Source: Alphaproteobacteria bacterium
GTDB lineage: Bacteria; Myxococcota_A; UBA796; CAJQPC01
Assembly (NCBI GenBank): GCA_020632795.1
Contig: JACKEV010000016.1
Coordinates: 62,001-126,000 of the forward strand
Direction: 5' to 3'
DNA length: 64,000 bases
The position numbers and the translations under genes were made by a program. The notes beneath the pieces are model-generated. The model ran no database searches and was not told where the DNA came from. It worked only from the letters and a program-made list of their open reading frames with translations. Below, in pieces: positions 25,148 to 32,676 of this stretch. Each line of letters starts with the position of its first letter. Within the stretch, counting starts at the first letter, position 1.

Positions 25148-25444
25148 CTACTCGCAGGCCTCCGCCCAGTTCGGATCCTCCGGCTGGGGCGAGGGGCTGG
25201 CCGGGGGGCGGCAGGTCTCGGTGTAGTCGCTCGTCCAGGCCCGCACGTCCTCGCGGGCCACCGGCGCGAGCTCGTCGTGGCAGGCCGCCCAGTCGGCGGA
25301 CGCCTCGACGTCGGCCATCCAGTCGTCGACGCAGTCGCGCCGCTTGAGGTCGTCGTATTCACAGTCGCAGTGGGCCCGCGCGAGGTCCGTCCACCAGTCC
25401 TCGACGGTGTACGCACAACCCAGGAGCAGCAGAATCAGCGGCAC
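25148..25444 (-). CDS. Small Cys-rich lipoprotein
   Basis: A 98-residue lipoprotein. GTG 25444 starts VPLILLLLGC, an LLGC lipobox, and is preceded by GGAGG with a five-base spacer, a strong ribosome site that decides the start. The longer frame adds charged residues before the signal. The mature part holds six further Cys (HCDCEY, RRDCVDD, AACHDE, ETCRP, EACE) and many Trp/Asp, with no known family. Disulfide-bonded or metal-binding roles are possible. The ankyrin gene follows nine bases after the stop. Confidence 0.75.
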   Translation of the reverse strand: MPLILLLLGCAYTVEDWWTDLARAHCDCEYDDLKRRDCVDDWMADVEASADWAACHDELAPVAREDVRAWTSDYTETCRPPASPSPQPEDPNWAEACE

Positions 25445-25528
25445 TTTGTCCTCCGGCCACCGGACTAACCGATGTCTCAACGCGCAGCATCCTCAGATCC
25501 GGAGTCGGGATTCGGCTGACCGGATCTT

Positions 25529-25546
25529 TGACCGTACGTACGGTCA
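25529..25546. promoter_or_regulatory. Perfect 18-bp palindrome, candidate operator
   Basis: TGACCGTAC followed directly by its reverse complement GTACGGTCA makes a perfect 18-bp palindrome. It overlaps a -35-like TTGACC (25528-25533). A related but imperfect copy follows at 25552-25565, with the centres 21 bp (two helical turns) apart. Confidence 0.6.
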
Positions 25547-25551
25547 GAACC

Positions 25552-25565
25552 ACCGTACATACGAT
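25552..25565. promoter_or_regulatory. Second, imperfect copy of the palindromic operator
   Basis: ACCGTACATACGAT matches the core of the upstream palindrome (ACCGTACGTACGGT) at 12 of 14 positions. The helical phasing with the first copy suggests that a dimer pair could bind on one DNA face. Confidence 0.5.
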
Positions 25566-25579
25566 GGGGTGGGGCCGAG

Positions 25580-25770
25580 GTCCGCAGTGGTGTACGTTGC
25601 TTTTCGACACCACCACACCACGCGGGTGTCTTCGGACACCCTCACACCCTGGAGTTCTCGCGGTTGTCGGCGCTGTCGTGGAACGGACCCACGACCCTGT
25701 GCAACCGCCCCTCCTATGAGCAGTTCGCTGCTCAGTCGACACTGGGAGTCGGGCCAGGAAGGCCCGCATC
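25580..25770 (+). ncRNA. Candidate structured non-coding RNA or structured 5' leader
   Basis: A stretch without coding support that contains five consecutive stem-loops. They are GTGGTGT/ACACCAC (25587-25613), GGGTGTC-TTCG-GACACCC (25624-25641), a nested pair GCGGTTG/CAACCGC (25660-25708) enclosing GTCGTGG/CCACGAC (25675-25695), TGAGCAG-TTCG-CTGCTCA (25717-25734), and CGGGCC/GGCCCG (25750-25766). Two loops are UUCG on the plus strand; the first has the extra-stable C-G closing pair. The hydrolase gene begins at 25795. It could be an independent RNA or a cis-regulatory leader; homology was not tested. Confidence 0.45.
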
Positions 25771-25779
25771 CCAATGTGC

Positions 25780-25785
25780 TATACC
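25780..25785 (+). promoter_or_regulatory. Candidate -10 for the GH51-like gene
   Basis: TATACC in GTGCTATACCCTG ends nine bases before ATG 25795. If active, the transcript would be leaderless and independent of the structured region upstream. Confidence 0.35.
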
Positions 25786-25794
25786 CTGCCTCGC

Positions 25795-27384
25795 ATGATC
25801 TGGCTCATCGCCCTGTCCTGCGCGGCGGACCCCGACACGATGCACCTGCGCCTCGACCCGGACGGGGCGTCGACCCCCACCGGCCGGCTGGTGGGCTGGA
25901 ACCTGGGGCGGGGCTCCCTCTACGCGCTGCCGGACGACCCCCTGCACCCTGCGTGGCGCACCGAGGCCCGAACCCGGGCCCTGGCGGAGATGGGGGCGCT
26001 GTCGGGCCCCGGAGACGCGAGGCCGATCCTACGCTTCTCCGGCCTGCAGATCGACGGGGTCATGGGCGCAGACGGCTACCACTGGGAGACCTGGGCCGCT
26101 CCGGACCGGGCGCCGGACCCCTCGGACAACCTCTCCGCGGCCCAGCTCATGGCCCTGATGGCCGAGGCCGACGCCGAGCCCCGGATCACCGTGAACTTCG
26201 GCTCGGGCACCGCCGCCGAGGCCGCCGACTACGTGGTCCACCTCACCGGGACCGACCCGAGCGACCCCCGCGTGGCCGCCCGGCAGGCCTGGGGGGCCGC
26301 CGCGCCCCTGGAGGTCTCCACCTTCGAGGTGGGCAACGAGGTCTACGGCTGGTGGAACACCGGCAACAGCGCCTCGGGGGACTTCAGCTACGCCAACCCC
26401 GCCGCCGCCAACGGCGGGGACCCCGCCTGGCACGGCCGCCCGGCCAGCGACCCCGGCGACTTCGCCGCCCGCGCCCTGGCCTATGTTGAGGCGGTCGCGG
26501 CCGTCCACCCCGATGCGCGGCTGCGCCTGCCCCTGAGCCAGGCCGACTTCGCCGGGTGGGGGGACACCGCGACCGCCCTCGACGCCCTCGCGCCGGCCCT
26601 CGCGCACCCCGCCGTGGACGCCGTGGTCGTGCACCACTACCAGATCGACGACGCCCTCGCCCTGGGGGTGGAGGACCGGGACGCTCCCGCGCTCGTGATG
26701 GCCGGCACCGCCCTGTTCGCCCCCCGCTACGCCGCGCTGCGCGACGCCCTGGACGCCCTGCCCGAGCCGCCGGGCGTCGCCGTCACCGAGTACGGCGTGG
26801 CCGGCTTCTTCTCCCGAGGGCAGTTCGACCTGGGGGACACCGCCGCGGTGGGCCTGGGCTGCGCCGACCTCATGATCGCCTACGCGCAGTGGGGGATCGA
26901 GGAGGCCCTGCTGCACATGGCTCTGGCCCCCGACGACGTCGACGCGGGCGAGGTCCTGCTGGAGGCGTGGTACCCGCCCCACAAGGTGGTGGACGGCCAG
27001 CTCGTCGAGATGCCCTCCTTCACGGTGACCCGGCTCTTCGCCGACCACCTGCTGGCGCGGACCCTGCCCGTTGAGGCCCTCGACGTCCCGGAGGCCGAAG
27101 GCGAGGGCTACACCTACCCGCTGCTGCACGCTGCGGGCTTCACCGACGGCGCGGGCGCGGCCACCCTGGTGGTCCTGCACCGGGGCCTGGACGCCCCCGC
27201 GACCCTCGCGCTGGCGCTGCCGCGCGGCTGGGCGGTGGACGGGGCGGTCCTGTGGGCCCCCTCGGACTGGGATGCCCCGGAGAACCCCCCGATCCAGGAC
27301 CTGGACTGGCGCGCGGCGCGGTGGGGGGCCGAGCTGACCCTGCCGCCCCACAGCGTCGCCGCGCTCTCCCTCGTCAGCCGTTGA
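25795..27384 (+). CDS. Glycoside hydrolase, GH51/arabinofuranosidase-like
   Basis: A 529-residue clan A-like hydrolase. FEVGNEVYGWW supplies the acid/base Glu182 of the GNE motif, and VAVTEYGVAGF supplies the nucleophile Glu332, spaced as in GH51 alpha-L-arabinofuranosidases. A C-terminal beta domain follows (residues about 420-529). The start MIWLIALSCAAD looks like a very short lipoprotein signal, so the enzyme may be surface-anchored. An earlier ATG at 25774 is possible. Substrate is uncertain because loops differ from characterised enzymes. Confidence 0.72.
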   Translation: MIWLIALSCAADPDTMHLRLDPDGASTPTGRLVGWNLGRGSLYALPDDPLHPAWRTEARTRALAEMGALSGPGDARPILRFSGLQIDGVMGADGYHWETWAAPDRAPDPSDNLSAAQLMALMAEADAEPRITVNFGSGTAAEAADYVVHLTGTDPSDPRVAARQAWGAAAPLEVSTFEVGNEVYGWWNTGNSASGDFSYANPAAANGGDPAWHGRPASDPGDFAARALAYVEAVAAVHPDARLRLPLSQADFAGWGDTATALDALAPALAHPAVDAVVVHHYQIDDALALGVEDRDAPALVMAGTALFAPRYAALRDALDALPEPPGVAVTEYGVAGFFSRGQFDLGDTAAVGLGCADLMIAYAQWGIEEALLHMALAPDDVDAGEVLLEAWYPPHKVVDGQLVEMPSFTVTRLFADHLLARTLPVEALDVPEAEGEGYTYPLLHAAGFTDGAGAATLVVLHRGLDAPATLALALPRGWAVDGAVLWAPSDWDAPENPPIQDLDWRAARWGAELTLPPHSVAALSLVSR

Positions 27385-28360
27385 CGATGGCCATGCCCGA
27401 GGCCGGGTAGCGGGTGCCGGCCGCGGCGTCCGGCGGCAGGATCGCGTCTAGGGCGTCCAGCTCGGCCTGCGTCAGCGCGATGTCGGCGGCGGCGAGGTTC
27501 TCTTCCAGCCGGTGGACCTTGGTGGTGCCGGGGATGGGCACGACGTGGGGGTGCCGGGCGTGGGTCCAGGCCAGGGCGAGCTGGGCGGGGGTGCAGCCCC
27601 GGGCCTGGGCCAGCTCCGCGACGCGGTCGACCAGCTCGAGGTTCCTCGCGAAGTTGTCGCCCTGGAAGCGCGGCGTGTAGCGCCGGTAGTCGGTGGGGTC
27701 GAGGTCATCGATGGTGCGGATGGCCCCGGACAGGAAGCCGCGCCCCAGGGGGCTGTAGGCCACGAAGGTGATGCCCAGCTCGGCGCAGAGGTCCAGCAGC
27801 TCGGCCTCGGGGTCCCGGGACCACAGGGAGTACTCGGTCTGGAGGGCGCTGATGGGGTGGACGGCGTGGGCCCGGCGGATGGTCTCCGGGGCGGCCTCGG
27901 ACAGGCCCAGGGAGCGCACCTTGCCCTCCTTCACCAGCTCGGCCATCGCGCCCACGGTGTCCTCGATGGGGGTGCGGGGGTCGACCCGGTGCTGGTAGTA
28001 GAGGTCGATGTGGTCGACGCCGAGGCGCTGGAGGCTGGCCTCGCAGGCCCGCTTGACGTAGGCGGGGTCGCCGCTGAGGCCCTGGAACGACCCGCCCTCG
28101 CCGCGCACGATCGCGAACTTGGTGGCGATGACGGCCTGGTCCCGGCGGTCGGCCAGGGCGCGGCCCACCAGGGACTCGTTGGCGCCGGAGCCGTACATGT
28201 CGGCGGTGTCGAAGAAGTTCAGACCCAGCGCGAGCGCCCGGTGGATGACCCGGACGCCGCGGGCCTCCTCGGTCTGGCCGTAGAACTCGGACATGCCCAT
28301 GCAGCCGAGGCCTTGGACGGAGATCTCGGGGCCGCTGCGGCCCAGGGGGGTGGTCTTCAT
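27374..28360 (-). CDS. Aldo/keto reductase
   Basis: A 328-residue NADPH-type AKR. The catalytic tetrad is visible: Asp51 and Tyr56 (FFDTADMYGSG), Lys81 (IATKFA) and His124 (YYQHRVDP). PIPGTTKVHRLEENL near the C-terminus is the cofactor-binding segment of the AKR13/YakC-like group. AAGGAG precedes ATG 28360. Expression is probably controlled by the divergent TetR protein through the palindrome at 28380-28400. It overlaps the hydrolase gene by 11 bases at its 3' end. Substrate is likely a reactive aldehyde or quinone-type compound, by analogy with other TetR-controlled AKRs. Confidence 0.92.
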   Translation of the reverse strand: MKTTPLGRSGPEISVQGLGCMGMSEFYGQTEEARGVRVIHRALALGLNFFDTADMYGSGANESLVGRALADRRDQAVIATKFAIVRGEGGSFQGLSGDPAYVKRACEASLQRLGVDHIDLYYQHRVDPRTPIEDTVGAMAELVKEGKVRSLGLSEAAPETIRRAHAVHPISALQTEYSLWSRDPEAELLDLCAELGITFVAYSPLGRGFLSGAIRTIDDLDPTDYRRYTPRFQGDNFARNLELVDRVAELAQARGCTPAQLALAWTHARHPHVVPIPGTTKVHRLEENLAAADIALTQAELDALDAILPPDAAAGTRYPASGMAIVNG

Positions 28361-28379
28361 GGGGGGCTCCTTCCTCAAG

Positions 28380-28400
28380 TAAACTGCACCGTGCAGTTTA
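28380..28400. promoter_or_regulatory. Operator palindrome in the AKR/TetR divergent promoter
   Basis: Two 10-base arms, TAAACTGCAC and its reverse complement GTGCAGTTTA, flank one central C. The right arm overlaps TATAAA (minus strand, 28397-28402), a -10 for the reductase gene. A further half-site GTGCAGTT at 28445-28452 sits about 17 bases before the TACGTT (-10) of the TetR gene. This fits autoregulation and repression of the reductase by the TetR protein. Confidence 0.72.
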
Positions 28401-28469
28401 TATGCGTGGGCCTGGATCCAGGCAAGGCAAAAGTACACCGACCAGTGCAGTTGGGGGGACCGGGCGTGC

Positions 28470-28475
28470 TACGTT
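28470..28475 (+). promoter_or_regulatory. Candidate -10 of the TetR gene
   Basis: TACGTT ends six bases before ATG 28482, so the transcript would be leaderless. The half-operator GTGCAGTT lies near its -35 position. Confidence 0.4.
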
Positions 28476-28481
28476 GCCGAC

Positions 28482-29129
28482 ATGTCACCCTCCGGACCCC
28501 GCGCCGAGCGCAAGCGCGCCGCCATCCTGGCCGCCGCCGAGGGCGCCTTCCGCGAGCGCGGCTACCACGGCGTCAGCATGGACGGCATCGCCGAGCGCGC
28601 CGAGGTCTCCAAGCGCACCATCTACAACCACTTCGAGGGCAAGGACGCCCTGTTCGCGGTGATCGTGCGCCGGCTGTTCGACGGCGCCCACGACGCGACC
28701 CGGTCCACCTATGACCCCACCCGCCCTGTCGCCGACCAGCTCCGGGCGGTGGCCGAGGGCAAGCTGCGCTACGTCCTGGAGGACCGCTACCTGGGCCTGT
28801 TCCGGGCGGTGTTCGCGGACCTCGCGCGGGTGCCGGCGCTGGCCTCCCGGGTCGCCGAGACCGCGCGCCGCGAAGAGGAGAGCCTGGTGACCCTGCTGCG
28901 CGCCGCCAACGCCGACGGCCAGCTCCAGGTCGACGACCCCGCCCAGGCCGCCGCCCAGTTCTGGGCCCTGCTCAAGGGGGTGGCCTTCTGGCCGGTGGTC
29001 GTGGGCAGCCTCCCCCCCGAGGCCGTGGACCGGGAGGGGGCGATCCAGCAGACCCTCACCACCTTCTTGAGCCGCTACGGCGCGGCGCCCGGGGACCCCA
29101 CGCAGGCGCTCACGCCGGATCCAGGCTGA
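28482..29129 (+). CDS. TetR/AcrR family regulator
   Basis: A 215-residue TetR protein. Residues 10-57 are the HTH (RKRAAILAAAEGAFRERGYHGVSMDGIAERAEVSKRTIYNHF). The C-terminal domain resembles the TetR_C_33/AefR-like group (WALLKGVAFWPVVVGS). It is divergent from the aldo/keto reductase with an operator between them, so it most likely represses that gene and itself and responds to an electrophile or aromatic ligand. No Shine-Dalgarno sequence is seen before the ATG, in line with a leaderless mRNA. The 3' end overlaps the LRR gene by 20 bases. Confidence 0.92.
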   Translation: MSPSGPRAERKRAAILAAAEGAFRERGYHGVSMDGIAERAEVSKRTIYNHFEGKDALFAVIVRRLFDGAHDATRSTYDPTRPVADQLRAVAEGKLRYVLEDRYLGLFRAVFADLARVPALASRVAETARREEESLVTLLRAANADGQLQVDDPAQAAAQFWALLKGVAFWPVVVGSLPPEAVDREGAIQQTLTTFLSRYGAAPGDPTQALTPDPG

Positions 29130-29835
29130 GCCCCGCGCCGAAGCGCGCCTCCAGCGCCGCGCGGGTCTTCGCGGACAGCGCGCTGCCCCGCAGGTCCAGG
29201 GTCGTGAGCCCCGCGAGGGCAGGGGAGGCCAGGAGCGCCGCCGCGCCGGGGTCCCCCACCTCGTTCCAGGAGAGGTCCAGCCGCCGGAGCTGTGTCAGGA
29301 AGGGGCTGTCGGCGATCGCCGCCGCGCCCGCGTCGCCCAGGGCGTGCAGAGGCAGCGCCAGGGCCTCCAGGTTCATGAGGTGCGGGGTGCCGGCCAGCGC
29401 TGCGGCGCCCTCCGGGCCCAGGAAGTGCTCCGGGGTGCCCGGCTCCCAGGCGTCGGCGGTGCCGGCGAAGCGCAGGGCGCGCAGCTCCACGAGGGTGGTC
29501 ATCCGCGCGAGGTGCGCGGCGCCCTCAGGCCCGACGCCGTTGGTGGAGAGGTCCAGCCAGCGCAGCGCGGGCAGGGTGGCGTGGGACAGCGCGGCGGCGC
29601 CGTCGTCCCCCAGCCCGGTGGTGGACAGGTCGAGGATGGCGAGCGTCATCAGGCTGCGGCAGGCGGCCAGGACCCGGGCGCCGGTCGGGCCCAGGGGGTT
29701 CATCGCGAGGTCCAGCGCGATCCAGCGCGCCGCCTCGGGGTCGGCGAGGTGCTTCGCCAGGGCGGCCGCGTCGACGCCCTGGTCGCGCAGGTCGAGGCGG
29801 GTGGGGGTCGACGGCGCGGCGTGGGGGGTCGGCAT
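29110..29835 (-). CDS. Leucine-rich repeat protein (ribonuclease-inhibitor type)
   Basis: A 241-residue protein made of about seven LRR units of 24-28 residues, such as LAILDLSTTGLGDDGAAALSHATLPALRWLDLSTNGVGPEGAAHLA (read in parts), with the LxxLDLSxNxVGxxGAAAL pattern of RNase-inhibitor-like repeats. No signal peptide is evident. Likely a protein-binding scaffold. It is flanked by a convergent TetR gene and a divergent histidine kinase gene. Confidence 0.85.
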   Translation of the reverse strand: MPTPHAAPSTPTRLDLRDQGVDAAALAKHLADPEAARWIALDLAMNPLGPTGARVLAACRSLMTLAILDLSTTGLGDDGAAALSHATLPALRWLDLSTNGVGPEGAAHLARMTTLVELRALRFAGTADAWEPGTPEHFLGPEGAAALAGTPHLMNLEALALPLHALGDAGAAAIADSPFLTQLRRLDLSWNEVGDPGAAALLASPALAGLTTLDLRGSALSAKTRAALEARFGAGLSLDPA

Positions 29836-29922
29836 GGGCGGCTCCGGGGGCGGCGGGGCCCGACACGCTACCAGACGAGCCCGGCGAAGCGGTCCAGGTT
29901 AGGTCACAATATGTCCGCCCAC

Positions 29923-31074
29923 ATGACCGACCGCTCCCCAGCCCCGACCCTCCCCGCGGGCGCGTGGTCCTTCCGCCCGCGCTCCCGGCTGGCGCTGCGC
30001 CTGTCCGGGCTGGTCACCGCCGCCATCATCGCCTCGACCCTGGCGGTGCGGCAGCTCGGGGGCGCGGCCGATCCCCAGCCGGAGGGGTGGGTGCTCTATC
30101 TGGGGGTGGCCGTGCTCGGCGGGCTGGGGGTGGCCGCGGCCCTGGATGCCCTGGTGGTGCGTCCGCTCCAGCAGGTGGTCGAGCAGGTCCGGGCCGCCAG
30201 CGCGCGGGGCTGGACCGAGTCCATCCGCCCGCCCCGAGGGGCCGCCGAGCTGACCGAGCTGGGCGCCGCGCTGGAGGCGCTGCGGGGCTCGGTCATCGCC
30301 CAGCGCCGCGAGCTGGAGGCCCTCAACACCGAGCTGGAGCACCGGGTCGAGCTGCGCACCCGACAGCTCGCCCGCGCCCAGGAGCAGCTCCTGCGCGCCG
30401 CGCGCCTGGCCGGCCTGGGGGAGCTGGCCGCCGGGGTGGCCCACGAGGTCAACAACCCCACCGGGGTCATCCTCAGCCGGGTGGACTACCTGCTCAGCGT
30501 GGCCGACGACGAGGGCCTGGACCCCGACGTCATCGATGACCTCCAGGTCATCGCCCACCAGGCCCGCCGGGTCGCCCGGGTCACCGGGGACCTGCTGCGC
30601 CTCGGCCGCGACGACGATCGCCAGGTCGGCCCGGTGCCGCTGCGCGAGGTCCTGGCCCTGACCTGCTCCCTGCTCGCGCCCCAGGCCCGCGAGGCCGGGG
30701 TCTCCCTCGCCCTGGCGGGGGACGCCGAGCCCGTGGCGCGGGGCGACCGGGGGCAGCTCGAGCAGCTCGCCTTCAACCTGGCCCGCAACGCCCTGGACGC
30801 CTGCGCGGAGGGCGGCGCGGTGCAGCTCGCCCTGCGCCCCGACGGCTTCGCGGTCATCGACGACGGCCACGGCATCCCCGATGCGCTGCGGGCCCGCATC
30901 TTCGAACCCTTCGTCACCACCCGGCCCCCCGGCCAGGGCAGCGGCCTGGGGCTCGCGGTGGCCTTCGGGGTGGTCGCCGACCACGGCGGGCGCATCGAGG
31001 TGGACTCCAGCCCCGGGCGCGGCGCCACCTTCACGGTCACCCTGCCGGCCTTCGACGCCAGCGAGGCCGCTTGA
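29923..31074 (+). CDS. Sensor histidine kinase
   Basis: A 383-residue membrane kinase with two helices (about 27-44 and 57-78) enclosing only a very short periplasmic loop, a HAMP-like linker, a coiled coil and a HisKA domain with phosphoacceptor His174 (GVAHEVNNP). The ATPase domain has N (NLARNALDA), G1 (DDGHGIPD) and G2 (GQGSGLGLA) boxes. The short sensor loop suggests membrane or cytosolic sensing. TTGA overlap joins it to the NtrC-type regulator. ATG 29911 is an alternative start, but CACAAT at 29905-29910 looks like a -10 and would put the transcript start beyond it. Confidence 0.92.
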   Translation: MTDRSPAPTLPAGAWSFRPRSRLALRLSGLVTAAIIASTLAVRQLGGAADPQPEGWVLYLGVAVLGGLGVAAALDALVVRPLQQVVEQVRAASARGWTESIRPPRGAAELTELGAALEALRGSVIAQRRELEALNTELEHRVELRTRQLARAQEQLLRAARLAGLGELAAGVAHEVNNPTGVILSRVDYLLSVADDEGLDPDVIDDLQVIAHQARRVARVTGDLLRLGRDDDRQVGPVPLREVLALTCSLLAPQAREAGVSLALAGDAEPVARGDRGQLEQLAFNLARNALDACAEGGAVQLALRPDGFAVIDDGHGIPDALRARIFEPFVTTRPPGQGSGLGLAVAFGVVADHGGRIEVDSSPGRGATFTVTLPAFDASEAA

Positions 31075-32519
31075 GCGCCGCCGGTCGGGTGCTGGTGGTC
31101 GACGACGAGCCTGAGCTGCTCGCCTCGATCGACAAGATCCTCTCCCGGGCGGGCTACGGGGTGCGGGTCGCGCTCTCCGGCGAGGACGCCCTGCTGGCCC
31201 TCCAGTCCGGGCCCCCCGACGTGGTGCTCACCGACCTGCGCATGCCGGGCATGGGGGGCTTCGAGGTGCTGCGGGCCTGCCTCCAGCGCTACCCCGACGT
31301 GCCGGTGGTCCTCATCACCGCCCACGCCTCGCTGGAGACCGCCATCCGCGCCATCCGCGAGGGGGCCTACGACTTCCTGCCCAAGCCCTTCGGCGCGGAT
31401 CAGCTCCTCGTGGTGGTGGAGCGCGCGATGGAGCGCCACCGCCTGACCCAGGAGAACCGCCAGCTCCGGGCCCGGCTGGGCGGGGCCCGGGGCGATGCGG
31501 GGGTCGCCATCCTGGGCGACTCGACCGCCACCGCGCGGCTGCGCCAGCTCGTGGCCCGGGTCGGCCCCACCGACCTCGGCGTGCTGATTACCGGCGAGAG
31601 CGGCACCGGCAAGGAGGTCGTCGCCCAGGCCCTGCACCAGGCCTCGCCGCGCCGGGACCGCCCCTTCGTGCCGGTGGACTGCGCCTCGATCCCCGCCAAC
31701 CTCATGGAGTCCGAGCTGTTCGGCCACGAGCGCGGGGCCTTCACCGGGGCCAGCGGCCAGCGGCGCGGGCTCGTGGAGTCCGCCGACGGGGGGACGTTCT
31801 TCCTGGACGAGATCGGCGAGCTGGCGCCCCCGGTGCAGACCCGCCTGCTGCGCCTGCTCCAGGAGCGGGAGTTCCGGCGGGTGGGCGGCACCCGGCAGCT
31901 CCAGGTCGACCTGCGGGTGATCGCGGCGACCAACCGCCCGGTCGAGGACATGGTGCGGGAGGGCTCGTTCCGGGAGGACCTCTACCACCGCCTGAACGTG
32001 GTGCGGATCCACCTGCCGCCGCTGCGGGAGCGGCCCGAGGACGTGCCGCCGCTGATCCATCACTTCCTGGAGCAGCTCTGCGCCCGCGCCGGCCGCCCCA
32101 CCCTGAGCGTGGAGCCCGAGGTGCTCGACGGCCTGAGCCGCTACGACTGGCCCGGCAACGTGCGGGAGCTGGTGAACTGCGCCCGCTACGTGGCCAACCT
32201 GGCCCCGGGCCCGGCGGTGCGCGTGGCGGACCTGCCGGTGCGGATCCGCGGGGCCATCGGCGGCGGCACCTCGGACCTCACCCCCCGGGTCGAGGGCGCG
32301 CCGGGGATGGCCGAGGCGGGCCCGCCGGTGCGCTACGACCTCCCCTACAAGCGCGCCAAGCGCAAGTGGCTGGAGGTGTTTGAGTATGCCTACATCGCCC
32401 ACCTGCTGCGGGAGCACGAGGGGAACATCTCCCACGCGGCGCGGGCGGCCGGGATCGATCGGAAGTCGATCCAGAGGTTGATGAAGCGGAATGGGATGGA
32501 GAACGCCTGGAGTGATTGA
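31071..32519 (+). CDS. NtrC-type sigma-54 response regulator
   Basis: A 482-residue activator. The receiver domain (about 5-120) has acidic pair Asp11/Asp12, phosphoacceptor Asp55 (VVLTDLRMPGM) and Lys105 (LPKPF). The AAA+ domain has ITGESGTGKE, ELFGHERGAFTGA (sigma-54 contact loop intact) and FFLDEIGEL. A Fis-type HTH closes it (NISHAARAAGIDRKSIQRLMKR). It is coupled by TTGA to the histidine kinase, forming a two-component pair. TTG 31071 is the best start. Targets may include the sigma-54 promoters at 50659 and 53891; this is inference. Confidence 0.93.
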   Translation: MSAAGRVLVVDDEPELLASIDKILSRAGYGVRVALSGEDALLALQSGPPDVVLTDLRMPGMGGFEVLRACLQRYPDVPVVLITAHASLETAIRAIREGAYDFLPKPFGADQLLVVVERAMERHRLTQENRQLRARLGGARGDAGVAILGDSTATARLRQLVARVGPTDLGVLITGESGTGKEVVAQALHQASPRRDRPFVPVDCASIPANLMESELFGHERGAFTGASGQRRGLVESADGGTFFLDEIGELAPPVQTRLLRLLQEREFRRVGGTRQLQVDLRVIAATNRPVEDMVREGSFREDLYHRLNVVRIHLPPLRERPEDVPPLIHHFLEQLCARAGRPTLSVEPEVLDGLSRYDWPGNVRELVNCARYVANLAPGPAVRVADLPVRIRGAIGGGTSDLTPRVEGAPGMAEAGPPVRYDLPYKRAKRKWLEVFEYAYIAHLLREHEGNISHAARAAGIDRKSIQRLMKRNGMENAWSD

Positions 32520-32676
32520 GGTGGGTGGGGGTGGGGGCGTCTCTTTCGCTTCGAGCTTCTGGGCGGGTGCCACGCGCACACACCCACCCCCGAGGCCCAG
32601 CCCCCCCGAGACGCACCAATCACCACCAACGTAGTGTACACTCGCCGTCCAATTTCTGTCCCCCCTCCGAGTCCCC
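32520..32676. other. Intergenic region with G-rich run and long stem
   Basis: GGG and two GGGGG runs (32523-32537) could form a quadruplex or pair with CCCACCCCC at 32583-32591 (nine base pairs, loop 47). A second possible stem is GCGTCTC (32537-32543) with GAGACGC (32608-32614). AGTGTACACT (32633-32642) is a perfect 10-bp palindrome before the FHA activator gene. These may act as terminator of the upstream pair and as operator or promoter of the next gene. Confidence 0.35.

Noticed and set aside
25359..25769. A 136-codon minus-strand open frame in the structured intergenic region
   Set aside because: No ribosome site, no domain, and composition unlike the neighbours; the hairpins explain the region better.
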